Of a DNA stretch of 64,000 nucleotides, positions 53,501-63,830 are shown one piece after another (the first letter of the stretch is position 1; the number at the start of each line of letters is the position of its first letter). A program made the translations under genes and the position numbers. This DNA comes from Mycoplasma anserisalpingitidis (GTDB taxonomy: Bacteria; Bacillota_I; Bacilli_A; Mycoplasmatales; Metamycoplasmataceae): positions 895,111 to 959,110 of the forward strand of contig NZ_CP042295.1 of assembly GCF_007859615.1 (NCBI RefSeq), written 5' to 3'. Under the pieces are notes generated by a model. The model saw nothing but the letters and a program-made list of their open reading frames with translations, was not told the DNA's origin and searched no databases.

Positions 53501-55201
53501 TTAATTTAAGTTATCAATATATTCGACTACTTCTTCGCATGAATCCATTTCAATAACTTTTTCAGCAATTTCCTTGCATTTTTGATATGAAAGGTTTGAT
53601 AACATTTCTCTAGTGTTTAAAATGTTAGATGCCGACATAGAAAATTCATCTAAATCTAATCCAACCAAAATTGGTAAAGCTCTTTTATCACCAGCCATTT
53701 CACCACACATACCAGCTCATTTACCGTTTTTGTGTGCACCATCAATAACATGTTTAATTAATCTCAAAATCGATGGATTAAGTGGTTGATAAAGATAAGA
53801 AATTGATTCGTTCATTCTATCTGCGGCCATTGAATATTGAATTAAATCATTTGTACCAATAGAAACGAAATCGGCATATTTACAGAATTTGTCAGACAAA
53901 ATAGCAGCTGCTGGAGTTTCCATCATTAGACCGAATTCAATTTCGTTTAATGGAGCAATTTCATTAGTTTCTTTGCTTAATTCTTTATATGTTTCTGTAA
54001 AGAAATCTTTTGCCTCTAAAAACTCAGTAACATTTGTAATCATTGGAATCATAATTGCAATTTTACCATAGTAACTTGCTCTAATTAAAGCTCTTAATTG
54101 AGTTTTAAAGATTGATTTATTTTGTAAACAGAAACGAATAGCTCTATATCCTAAAAATGGATTCATCTCTTCAGGGAATTTGAAGTATTTTAATGTTTTA
54201 TCTCCACCTATATCAAGAGTTCTTATAACAACTCTTTTTCCATTCATACCTGAAACAACTTTCTTGTAAGCTTCGAATTGTTCATCTTCGCTTGGTCAAT
54301 CTGAATTATCCATGTATAAAAATTCTGATCTAAACAATCCAACAGCTTCAGCGTCATTATCAATGATTGATTGTAAGTCTGCAGGCGATCCAATATTAGC
54401 GGCTAGTTCGACTTTGCGATTATCACTTGTCTTACTTTCCTTATTTTTGAATAATTTTAATTTTTCAAGATATTCTTCATAGAGTCTCTTTTGTTTATTG
54501 ATTTCAACGATCTCTTGTTCTGTTGGGTTTACAATTACTAATCCTTTATCACCGTTAATAGAAAGATAATCACCATCATTAACCAATTCAAGAATGTTAT
54601 TTGTACCAACAACACTAGGAATTCCTAAACTTCTTGCCATGATAGCTGTATGAGAAGTAGGACCACCAATATTTGTTGCAAATCCTTTAACGTATTTTTT
54701 GTTTAATTGAACAGTTTGTGATGGAGTTAAATCGTTTGCTACAATAACTACTTCTTCACTTATAGCAGATAAATCATGTTCATTAATTCCACTTAAAGCA
54801 TAAAGCAATTTGGTTTTAATATCTCTAATATCTGCTGCTCTTTCTCTCATGTATTCATCATCCATAGAAAGAAATATTTGTTCATTTTCTTCATAAATCT
54901 TTGAAATTGAATAAATGGCCGAATAACCTTGACTAACCATTTCTGTAACTCTTTCATTCGTGAAAGGGTCATTTAAAAAGTTTAAGTGTGCTTCGAAAAT
55001 TTCAGCGTGTTCAGGATCTTTGGCTAATTCTTTACCTTTTTGAATTTTAACTTCAACTGTTTTCATTGCATTTTCTAGAAGTTTAAGTTCTTCCTCAACA
55101 CTATTTGAAGTTTTTTCAATAATTTCAACATTTTTTTCTTCGATTTTAAGGACTTTAGCTAAAGCTATACCTTTAGATGCTCCTATACCTTTAATTTGCA
55201 T
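53501..55201 (-). CDS. ptsI: PTS enzyme I
   Basis: Phosphoenolpyruvate-protein phosphotransferase that starts the sugar PTS relay by phosphorylating HPr. The 566-residue protein opens [16 protein letters not shown], has the phospho-His loop [18 protein letters not shown], the PEP-site [35 protein letters not shown] and the C-terminal CGEMAGD. ATG at 55201 follows a perfect AGGAGG; a longer frame to 55234 adds hydrophobic residues not found in the family. TTGACC and TATAAT upstream are spaced too closely for a standard promoter. Confidence 0.96.
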
Positions 55202-55272
55202 AATGCCTCCTATAAATAATAAAAGTATAAACAATTATAGTTAATTATGAGTGGTCAAGTTAAAGATTGAAT

Positions 55273-55301
55273 AAAAAAAGTGGAATTTTACCACCTTTTT
55301 A
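55273..55301 (-). terminator. Terminator after tig
   Basis: On the minus strand GTGG-TAAAATT-CCAC with flanking A and T runs, ending in seven T. Confidence 0.78.
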
Positions 55302-55302
55302 A

Positions 55303-56598
55303 TTATTTGCTGTATTTTTGAATTGTAGCATCAAGTCTTTTATCGATTTCAACAATTTCTTTTACTCTTTGTTCAGGTAAGAAATGTTTAAGTTGATCAA
55401 TAGGTAAGTTAGTTTCCTTAGTGATTGAATTGTATTTTTCTTCAATTTCTTCTTTTGAAACAGGTTCAAGACCTAAAGAAGTAATAATAGCGTCTTTTAT
55501 AACATCTGCTTTAAGACCTTCTTTAGCTTCTTCTCTTAATCTTTCGTTATATTCATCATCGTTAATACCAAGAAGTTGTAAATATTCAACTTTTTTAATA
55601 TTTTGTTGTTTTAATTGTTTGTTTATTGTTGATTCAACTTCTTTAATTTTGAATTCAAGTAATGTATTACTAAAATTTAATTCTATTTTAGAAACACCTT
55701 CACGAACTAAATTTTCAAAGAAATTTTGTTTGTCTTCATTTTTGTATGTAACAACTAATCTTTCTTTGAATTTAGCTTTAGCAGTTTCAACAGTATCTTC
55801 TTCTGTTCCACCAATTAACATAAGATTTTCTTTTGTTAATTCAATTTCTTTAATTTTTAATACTTTGTTAATTGTTACTTCAAAAATAGCGTCTTTACCA
55901 GCAAGAGTTTTTGCGAAGTATTCTTTAGGGAAAGTAACTTTAACTTCACCTTTTCATCCAGCTTGTTTACCCACTAATTGATCTTCGAATCCTTCAATAA
56001 ATTGTTTTGATCCTAAAACAAGATCAAATCCTTCAGCTTCACCACCTTCAAAAGGTTCATCACCAACATATCCTTTAAAGTCAATGTTTACAGTATCGTT
56101 AATTTCTGATTTAGCATTAACTTCTTCATAAGTTGAATATTTTTGTAAAAGTTTTTTTAATTCTTCTTCTACAATAGCGTCTGTGACTTTTCTTTGCTCA
56201 AATTTAATTTTAAGATTGTCAAGTTTAATTGAATCGAAATCAACCGTTCTATCAAAAATAATAATTAATTCACCGTGATTTTCATCTTCTGTTTTCTTGT
56301 AGTCAATTGATACTGGTTTATCAAAGAAGTACTTTGTAACTTCAACAGCACTTTTAAGTGCATCAATAAATTTTGTTTCAGCAATTAAATTAATTGTTTC
56401 ATGTTCAACTTGAGCTTGTGATAAGTATTTATCTAAAACATTTTTAGGTAATTTTGAACCATTTCTAAATCCAGGGATTTTAATTTTTTTAATAACTTTT
56501 TGTTCAGCTTTTGAACGATTTTTTGAATATTCTTCTTTAGTAACAGGAATAGTAACTGTTATTGTTTGATTTTTATCATCTTTAATAGCTTTAATCAT
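55303..56598 (-). CDS. tig: Trigger factor
   Basis: Ribosome-bound chaperone with peptidyl-prolyl isomerase domain, 431 residues. The ribosome-binding loop is IPGFRNGSKLPKNVL (family GFRxGK variant), the FKBP-like domain includes DTVNIDFKGYVGDEPFEGGEAEGFDLVLGS, and the rest is helical and charged. TGA near 55954 (AGWKGEV) is Trp. It docks on L23, whose gene here carries an unusual tail. Confidence 0.95.
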
Positions 56599-56658
56599 TA
56601 TTCTCCTTTATACAAATACTAATATTTTAAACTATTTTATTTTATATTGAATTATATT

Positions 56659-57654
56659 TTAATACTCTTCAAGAAAATCGAGAATTTTGAATGGTGATTT
56701 GTTGTGGTATAAAACATTTATTATATTTGTCATAAATGGTACATAAATATCTTTTTCTTTAATGATCTTTTCTAAAATTTTAGCTGTTGTATAACCTTCA
56801 ACTGTTTTTGTTTGATTATTCAACACTTCTTTAAGACCTTTGTCAGCAATATCTAAACCAAAAGAAAAGTTTCTACTTTTATTAGATGAACATGTTAGAA
56901 AAATATCTCCAATACCTGCTAATTCAAATCCTATTTCATCATCAAGTTCTGGAAAAAGACTTTTGTAAATTTTGTGTATTTCTTTTACACCGATTGTTAA
57001 CATAGCCGATTGAGTATTTTTACTTTTATTAGAGTAACTTATAATTCCAACCCCTATAGCTAAAACATTTTTTAATGCAGCGAAAAGCTCAGAACCCTTT
57101 TCATTTTTATTAATTACTAATTTAAATGAATCATTATTGAAAACCTTAGTTAGTTTTGCCAAAAAGTTTATATCTCTACCAACAACATTAATCATCGTTA
57201 ATTCATTTTCAAAAACCTCTATAGCATAACTAGGACCTATTAATGTTGCCATATTTTTTAAATTTTTTCTGAACTTTGAGTAAATTAATTCTGAAAAGAA
57301 ATTTTTCGATTCACTATCAATACCTTTAGCAACATTTATCAAATTTATTTTTCTATAATTAAGTACTTTTTGTATTTCTTTAAGCATTGTCTTAATATGA
57401 CTTGAAGGCGTAGCTAAAATAACATAATCAGCATTATTTAATGTTACAGTTAAATTATTTGTCGCGGTTAAATTTTTGAAGTTATGAAACTTTTTGTTAC
57501 CAAAATATTTTCTGTTATATCCGTTATTTATATCATTTATTTCATCTTGGTTTATTCCATACATTACGACATTATGATTATTTTTTAATAGAACATTTGC
57601 TAGAGCTGAACCTCAAGCACCAGTTCCGATAATAGCAATTTTATTTTTATCCAT
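56659..57654 (-). CDS. gpsA: Glycerol-3-phosphate dehydrogenase [NAD(P)+]
   Basis: Makes sn-glycerol-3-phosphate from dihydroxyacetone phosphate for lipid synthesis. The 331-residue protein begins DKNKIAIIGTGAWGSALANVL (Rossmann, Trp from TGA), has ATPSSHIKTML, NVAKGID, IGPSYAIE, AALKNVLAIGVG and LAGIGDIFLTCSS. ATG at 57654 follows AGGAG; a start at 57564 would remove the NAD-binding loop. Confidence 0.94.
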
Positions 57655-57700
57655 TTCATACTCCTAAATGAAATTTTACTAGTTTTTTTAAAAATAAAAA

Positions 57701-57775
57701 TGGCAGGAGTAGCAGGATTCGAACCCACAGCACACGGGGTTGAAGCCCGTTGTTCTACCGTTGAACTATACTCCT
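57701..57775 (-). tRNA. tRNA-Trp (TCA)
   Basis: Acceptor AGGAGTA/TACTCCT, anticodon stem ACGGG/CCCGT with loop CTTCAAC, GGTTCGAATC T loop, encoded GCCA. Anticodon TCA reads TGA as Trp, direct evidence for genetic code 4. Confidence 0.94.
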
Positions 57776-57788
57776 AGTCCATTTTCAA

Positions 57789-58019
57789 TTATATAGTATT
57801 TTTTGTTTTTTCTATTAATAAAATTACATCATTTACAGTAACTAAATTTGTAAGTTCTGAATCGGGAAGTTGAATTTCAAACATATCTTCAGCATTAATG
57901 ATAAGTTCAGCAAAATCTAAAGAATCAATTTCCAAATCTTTAATATTGTCGCTTTCTTTAACTTTTTTGCTTTTTGCCAATTTATTAAATTCTTTAATAA
58001 CTATTTCTTTTATACTCAT
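57789..58019 (-). CDS. acpP: Acyl carrier protein
   Basis: Seventy-six-residue acidic four-helix protein with the phosphopantetheine Ser in LEIDSLDFAELI. No fatty-acid synthase genes are seen nearby, as usual for mycoplasmas that scavenge lipids; it may serve acyl transfer to glycerophosphate. It lies 10 bp after an unknown membrane protein gene and ends an apparent four-gene operon. Confidence 0.93.
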   Translation of the reverse strand: MSIKEIVIKEFNKLAKSKKVKESDNIKDLEIDSLDFAELIINAEDMFEIQLPDSELTNLVTVNDVILLIEKTKNTI

Positions 58020-58029
58020 AACAAGGTAA

Positions 58030-58443
58030 TTATATAGTTTTAATTTGGAACGTATATTTTTTTACTTCAAATTTTTCGTTGTGTTGTCATTGTAAAGTAA
58101 TTACAATTTTATTTTCTGCTATTTCTGATTTAAAAGATATTGAACCATAACTAACAGCCATTCTTTTCAAAATATCTTTTATAAATGTAATTACCAATTT
58201 ATCATCAATTTTGCTGTTTCCAAAGTTATTTTTTATTAGAAATTCTTGATAATATGAATCATCTATATTTGGAAAAACACTTTGAACTTCAATTTTATCT
58301 ATTTCTTTTGGATTTACATTTTCTTTAATTTGATTTTTTTCAACCTTAAACACACTATTATAAATGTAAAATGAACCAACTGCCACTAATCCCAAACCAA
58401 TTATCGAAATAAGAATTATTAGATTTGATTTGCTAAATTTCAT
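58030..58443 (-). CDS. Unknown single-helix membrane protein
   Basis: A 137-residue protein of unknown family. Residues 1-30 form a basic then hydrophobic anchor (NLIILISIIGLGLVAVGSFYIY), and the rest is a hydrophilic extracytoplasmic or cytosolic domain ending WQHNEKFEVKKYTFQIKTI. Trp at 58087 is a TGA. Its start lies inside the end of the upstream gene; acpP follows. Confidence 0.75.
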
Positions 58444-59509
58444 ATTTTTTTCTTATATAGATGATAAAATCTTCATAAGAAATTCGTCCTAGATTTATAA
58501 ATTCTATTCAATCTTCAGATTTAATTTGTATGAGATCATTTTGGAGTGTATTAATATCTTGAATTGATATAGCTATTTTCTCTATTTTTGTTTCTAAAAC
58601 ACTTTCTTCATAGAATTTTTTGTGTTTTACGTTTATACATATATCTATAACATCAAATGAAAAAAGTGTTAAGTCATTTATAAGATTTTTATTTAACAGT
58701 TCATTATATTCTTGGTCTTTATTAAAAATTACATTAATATTTTTAAATTTCAATTTATCATTTTCGTTTATAAAATTAGGATCAAACGATTCACTTTGTT
58801 CGATAAGTTTTAATTCTTTTTTACTTGATTTATCTTTGATTTTAAAATTAAGAAATTTTGGAAAAAATAAATTAACTTTCTCAAAAATATCATTGTCTGA
58901 TATCTTATTGAAATTAGAAGAAAAAAAAGAAAATGAATTATTATTTTTATTAATTTCATTAAATTTTACAAACGTTTGAAAGTTAAAAATGGTTCTTTTG
59001 TTTTTTAATTCATTTGATGATGTTTCAAATTTGTAAGTGTATGGAATCTTGAAAGTAAAGTATTGCTCTTCAGTCTCTAAATAAAAATTTTTTATTATGT
59101 TATCTGATTTCATTATTTCATTTTCATATAAAAATTCTTTATCTTTTTTGACTACAATTTTAATTTTTTCTAGTTTATTTATAGGAAGATTAAGATTTTC
59201 GTCTAAAATCAAACCATATTCACTGAATTTTGTAGAATTTCTGAGCAAATATTTGTCATTTACTTGAATTTCGAACATAACATTCGAATATTTAAAAGGA
59301 TCGTTAAATTTCCTATCAACTTTAAATATTAATGAAAATTTATTATTTCTAAAATTACGAATCAAATAAATCTCAACATCTATTTGATCATCTTTATTTT
59401 CAATATTTTTATGAACTACTATATTCGAGGAAAAAGTATAAGGATCTAAAATATTCTTTTTATTCAATTCGCTAATGTGCGATATATTGTTTATTAGTCC
59501 TACTTGCAA
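58433..59509 (-). CDS. Unknown protein in acpP operon, TTG start
   Basis: About 358 residues, no recognised family, soluble by appearance, rich in Phe, Asn, Lys and Glu, with possible beta-rich repeats of alternating hydrophobic residues. TTG at 59509 is the first plausible start after an in-frame stop at 59519; no good ribosome binding site precedes it, and it overlaps the upstream gene by 38 bp, so translation is probably coupled. The C-terminal IEFINLGRISYEDFIIYIRKKYE extends past a TGA-Trp at 58508. Confidence 0.68.
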
Positions 59510-59873
59510 AATAAAGTGTTAAAAACTCCAATTCAGCTTGTTTTTTCTTTTTATAGAAAGTAGTTTTTGAAAAATATTCCTTATATCAATTTTTGTCTTT
59601 TAAATTACTATTTTGTATATATGTTTTTTCTATAATCATAGAATTAATTTTTGTCATATTTTTTAGTATAAATTTAACATATTCTGTCTCTCAATTTCAG
59701 TCAATATCCTCATCTTCTCAATTAATTTTGAAATCTTTAGGTAGTTGATATTGTATTGTATTATTGCTTTGTCCATTCTTTCTAATTTCATTTATTGTCT
59801 TTCCTAGTCGATTTGTTTCAACTATATTTTTTATTATTTGACTTTTTGTCATACTTTTTTCATCATTTCTCAT
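59472..59873 (-). CDS. Unknown basic protein, first gene of acpP operon
   Basis: A 133-residue protein not recognised, with four TGA-Trp codons that hide it in standard-code reading. It is charged and probably helical, with a WEDEDIDWNWETEYVKF stretch in the middle and a basic C-terminal part (YKKKKQAELEF). ATG at 59873 follows a perfect GGAGG. It overlaps the next gene. Confidence 0.68.
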
Positions 59874-59927
59874 CTAATACCTCCAACTAAATATTAACAT
59901 TGAAGAAAAACGAAAGAAATTGAAATA

Positions 59928-59975
59928 AAAAATAAGTGTTTTTTTCACATCTAAGCGGTCAAACACTTATTTTCG
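59928..59975 (-). terminator. Terminator after proS
   Basis: On the minus strand AAAATAAGTGTTT and AAACACTTATTTT form a long stem around an 18-base loop, ending in T-rich sequence. Confidence 0.78.
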
Positions 59976-59986
59976 TAGATTATAAA

Positions 59987-61423
59987 TTAGTATGATTTGG
60001 CAAAAACAACGTATCTATTTGTTTCTTTTTTGCATTCATCAAAAATGCATTTTCTATTTTTTTCCGGTTTATCTAGTTTTAAAGGAATACATCTAGTTGA
60101 TGCACCTGTTTCTTCCTTAATCCTTACTTCAGCCTCATCTAAACAACAAAATGGTGCAGTAACAAATTTACCATTGCTAATTTCTTTTTTAAAATCATCA
60201 TAAGTGAATACAGTAACGCTATTTTCATTAAGTCTCTTTAATGCACTTTCATAAAGATTTTCGTGAATATCATCCAAAAGATTTCCAACAAGATTCTTAA
60301 CATCTTTAATTTTTACGGTTATTTTTTCCAATGTATCTCTTCTTACAATGGTTACATTTTTATTTTCAAGATCTCTTGGTCCGATTTCTATTCTGAGTGG
60401 AGTACCTTGAATTTCACTATTTGCGGCCTTAAAACCAGGGTTTTTATTTGTTGAATCAACTCTAACTCTTCATTTCTTAGATAATTCTTTATTTAATTTT
60501 TTAGAAATTTCTTTAACTTCTTCACTTTTGTCTGCAAATAACTCTAAAATGTCGATTTGTGTTGGAGCAACTCTAGGGGGGATAACTATACCGTGATTAT
60601 CACCATGAGTCATGATTATTGCCCCCAATAAACGAGTAGAAACACCTCATGAAGTTTGGAATACATTGATGTATTCATTATCTTGATTTTTGAAGATGAT
60701 TTCATATGGTTTTGAAAAATTTTGAGCCAAATAATGACTTGTTCCAGCTTGTAATGCTCTACCATCCTTCATCATTGCTTCGATTGTGTAAGTTGAGCAA
60801 GCACCAGCAAACTTTTCATGTGAAGTTTTTTTACCAATAACAACAGGAATGGCTAAATATTTTTTTAAGAATTTTGCATAAACCTTAATCATTTCCCTAG
60901 TCAATTTTCTAGCTTCTAAGGCGTTTGAATGACAAGTGTGTCCCTCTTGTCACAAGAATTCTCTGCTTCTTAAAAATGGATTAGTTGTTTTTTCTCATCT
61001 AAGCACATTGGCTCATTGATTGTAAACTATTGGCAGATCTTTGTAAGATTCGATTGAGTTTTTAAATAAGTTAGCAAATAAAACTTCTGAAGTAGGACGA
61101 ATGTAAAATTTTTCAGATAATTCACGGTCTCCTACTCTAGTTACGGTGGCTAATTCAGGATTAAAACCATTAACGTGTTCTTTTTCAAGTTCGAATAGCT
61201 TTTGAGGTATTAAAAGAGGTAAATAAACATTTTGAATTCCCTTTTGTTTGAAAATTTTATTCAAGTTTTCTTGAATTAATTCTCAAATTCCATAAGAATT
61301 TGGTTTAAAAACTAATGTACCTTTAGCCGGACCATAAGCAATTAATTGACCTTGTTTTACTACATCTGTATATCATTTAGCAAAGTCTTGTTCTAAAGGT
61401 GTAATTTTTTCTAATTTATTCAT
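59987..61423 (-). CDS. proS: Prolyl-tRNA synthetase (short, archaeal/eukaryal type)
   Basis: Class II synthetase that charges tRNA-Pro, 478 residues, without the inserted editing domain of the long bacterial form. KWYTDVVKQGQLIAYGPAKGTLVFKP begins it; motif 2 lies in FYIRPTSEVLFANLF and RWVLRSREFLWQEGHT-type sequence; the C-terminal domain has Cys-containing zinc ligands (CCLDEAEVRIKEETGASTRCIP, CIFDECKK) and ends in Tyr. ATG at 61423 has no ribosome binding site and TATAAT lies seven bases upstream, so the mRNA is likely leaderless. Confidence 0.94.
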
Positions 61424-61430
61424 ATTGACC

Positions 61431-61457
61431 ATTATACCATTTTTACTTTTTTTGTAA
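61431..61457 (-). promoter_or_regulatory. Promoter of proS, leaderless
   Basis: On the minus strand TTTACA and TATAAT are 16 bp apart, and TATAAT ends seven bases before the ATG. Confidence 0.65.
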
Positions 61458-61580
61458 ATTGTTTGTACACGAAAAGTTCACTAGTTTTGTGTAAAAAGTT
61501 TAAGTTTGTTTTTATTTTGAGTTAAATTATGAACTTTTGATTTGAAATAAAAAAGTTTTTTGCTCTATTGAAAAATTCTA

Positions 61581-61586
61581 TATAAT
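61581..61586 (+). promoter_or_regulatory. -10 box of rpmB promoter
   Basis: TATAAT preceded by TTGCTC at 15 bp; rpmB starts 43 bp downstream. Confidence 0.5.
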
Positions 61587-61629
61587 AAATAAGCCTATTT
61601 ATTAGCTAATATATTAGAAAGGAGTCCTC

Positions 61630-61824
61630 ATGTCAAGAAGAGATCAAATTTCAGGTAAAGGACCACAATTTGGAAATAAACGTTCACATGCTATGAACGC
61701 TTCAAGAAGAAAATTTAATGTTAACCTTCAAAAAGTTAAAATTAAAACTGCTTCTGGTACAAAAACTTTAAGAGTTAGTGCTAAAACAATCAAAACTCTT
61801 AAGAAAAATAATGTTATTGCTTAA
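61630..61824 (+). CDS. rpmB: 50S ribosomal protein L28
   Basis: Sixty-four-residue 50S protein: [25 protein letters not shown] and [30 protein letters not shown] precedes the ATG. It has its own promoter and terminator. Confidence 0.96.
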   Translation: MSRRDQISGKGPQFGNKRSHAMNASRRKFNVNLQKVKIKTASGTKTLRVSAKTIKTLKKNNVIA

Positions 61825-61862
61825 TATTTTAAGATTGATCAACTTAAAATATTAAGTTTTTT
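61820..61862 (+). terminator. Terminator after rpmB
   Basis: CTTAATATTTTAAG and CTTAAAATATTAAG form a perfect 14-bp stem followed by six T. Confidence 0.9.
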
Positions 61863-61913
61863 ATTTATTTTAGTCCTTTACTATATATAATATTTAAAAT
61901 ACAAAGGAGTAGA

Positions 61914-62420
61914 ATGAAGGTAAAAAAACACCCTTTTTTTGGAGAAATAAATTTTAATGACCCCGATGGGGTAGTTTGAGAAGGTAAAGAAGACCTTGAT
62001 TTTTTCAGAATTTTAACTGAACCAGGAACATACATAGATGATGATACATTAAATATTTTTGAAGAAATGATTAATGAATTTGATGATATTGTATTTTTTG
62101 CAATCGATTGTTTTGTTGAAGACTTGCCAAAAACTAAAAAAGCATGAGAAACACTTTCTAATAAATATAAATTAAAAAATATAACAAAAGATTTAAAAAA
62201 ATTCCTAGTTGATAATTTTTGTCCTACGGATGTTGAATTTTATAGTGAATCTGTTAGACAAGTTGAAGGAAGTGACACCGCTCTTAGAATAATCGGTAGT
62301 TTCTTATTCGATGGTTGTCGCGACTTTATTATGATTGATTTTGATGAAGAAACTGCATTGATTGGTTACACACTTTTTAATATTGATGAAGTTGTAAAAA
62401 GAATGAAAAAAGAGCTTTAG
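61914..62420 (+). CDS. Small acidic protein, possibly DUF2004-like
   Basis: A 168-residue acidic cytosolic protein without signal or membrane segments. The N-terminus HPFFGEINFNDPDGVVWEGK, with a TGA-Trp, resembles the opening of DUF2004-type proteins, but I cannot confirm this. ATG at 61914 follows AAAGGAG, and TATATAAT lies upstream. It ends at a hairpin that overlaps the stop codon. Confidence 0.75.
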
Positions 62421-62432
62421 AGCTCTTTTTTT
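62408..62432 (+). terminator. Terminator after 61914 gene
   Basis: AAAAGAGCT-TTAG-AGCTCTTTTTTT; the gene's TAG is in the loop. It may also serve the minus-strand fragment. Confidence 0.82.
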
Positions 62433-62709
62433 ACGCTTGTTTTCTTTGGGATTTCTTGAATTTTTGTTCATCAATAACTGTCATTGTAAGTTGGTATGCA
62501 TAAATGCAAAGCGAAACAATTTGTCATGCTAAACCTATTACCAAGTCTCATAAAATTCCGTTTAACCCCATTGAAGTTGTTCAGAAGATTATTCAGAAAA
62601 TATTATTAACTTCATATAAAACAAACATTCATGAAGTAATTCCTCTTCATTGTTTTGTTCCTTGATTATACTTTCAAGTGCAAACATGTTTGTGTTTGTA
62701 CTTTTTAGT
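62431..62709 (-). pseudogene. Headless small membrane-protein fragment beside IS element
   Basis: The minus-strand frame is open for 92 codons with at least seven TGA-Trp and no TAA/TAG. It reads YKHKHVCTWKYNQGTKQW, then two hydrophobic segments and a basic tail (FKKSQRKQA). The first ATG is at 62628, after 27 codons that already look like protein, and no start precedes them. The frame opens beside the presumed left end of the IS30-type element, so insertion may have removed the start. A short 65-residue gene from 62628 is an alternative. Confidence 0.5.
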
Positions 62710-62710
62710 T

Positions 62711-63830
62711 TAAATTAGTTTAAAATAAAAAAAGAGAAACTAACCAAAACTAAACAATGTTTCTCTTTTAACCCTTAAATTTGAAATGAGGTCATATGAA
62801 TTATACACAATTAAAACCAGAAGAGAGATTAATTATTCAAATCAACTATGGTTTCAAAACATTAAAAGAAATTGCAGAAATGTTAAGAAGATCTGTAAGT
62901 ACAATCTCTAGAGAAGTTAAACGAAATTCGAATATCTACGGTGAATATGATGCTGCATATGCTAATAAAAAAACAAAAATTCGAAAATGCTATTCAAGGA
63001 ATCATAATGCTTTTGCAAACAAAGAATTTAATGATTTCTTTACTGAACACTATGAAAAAAATTATCATGGCGTTGAAGCTACTCTTAAACTTTATCAGGA
63101 AAAAACAGGTAAAAAAGGTTATTCTATTAGAACTCTTTACAAGTGAATTAAATTAAATATTTGAGTCCTGAAAATGAAAAACCGTTTAAGAAAAGGGTAT
63201 GTTAAGAATGGTAAAAGAAAGACTGATTATAAGATTAGATTAACGCATGGTAACAAGTTTGTTTTCCCTATACCTATGCGGCCTAAAAGTATAGAAACTA
63301 GAGAAAAATGGGGTCATTGAGAAATTGACTTAGTTATTGGAAGAAAGGGAAAAGGGTATCACAACTTACTAACTTTAACAGAGAGAAAAACACGTTTTAC
63401 CATTATAAAAAAGGTCACTAGCAAATTTTGATTTGAGATAAACAAGGTGCTGAATGAAATAATTAAGGATTATCCATTTCCATTTTTATCAATAACTTCA
63501 GATAATGGATTTGAATTTCAAGCCTTAGGATTAGTAGCCTATAAAAATGACTTATTAATTTATAAAGCACAACCATATTGTTCATTTCAAAGAGGTTCAA
63601 ATGAACATTTTAATGGACTAATTCGTAGAAAATTCAAAAAAGGATTTGATTTTACAGAATTAACTGATGAAGAAGTTCAAGAACTTCAAGATGAAATAAA
63701 CAATATGCCAAGAAAAATTTTTGGTTTTAAATCTTCTAGAGAAATGGCTGAACAAGAGTTAAATATAGAAATGATTTTACTAGATCTTTTACCTAATCTT
63801 GAATAATAAAATGTGGTCTTTGACCACATA
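62711..63830 (+). mobile_element. IS30-family insertion sequence, ends approximate
   Basis: Contains a full-length IS30-type transposase flanked by a left hairpin (AAAAGAGAAAC/GTTTCTCTTTT, 62730-62769) and a right hairpin (ATGTGGTC-TTT-GACCACAT, 63811-63829). I could not identify terminal inverted repeats or a target duplication with confidence; a weak 14-of-19 match exists between TTTGAAATGAGGTCATATG and the reverse complement near 63827-63847. Confidence 0.6.
62796..63806 (+). CDS. IS30-family DDE transposase
   Basis: A 336-residue transposase, apparently intact. The N-terminal helix-turn-helix reads TLKEIAEMLRRSVSTISREVKRN; the DDE catalytic core shows Asp in HWEIDLVIGR, Asp in SITSDNGFEF and Glu in GSNEHFNGLIRRKF. 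TGA codons (63144 and others) are Trp, so the gene is adapted to the mycoplasma code and not a recent arrival from a standard-code host. The upstream hairpin probably shields it from outside transcription. Confidence 0.93.

Noticed and set aside
55202..55234. Longer N-terminus for ptsI
   Set aside because: It adds a hydrophobic stretch absent from enzyme I, and AGGAGG precedes the ATG at 55201.
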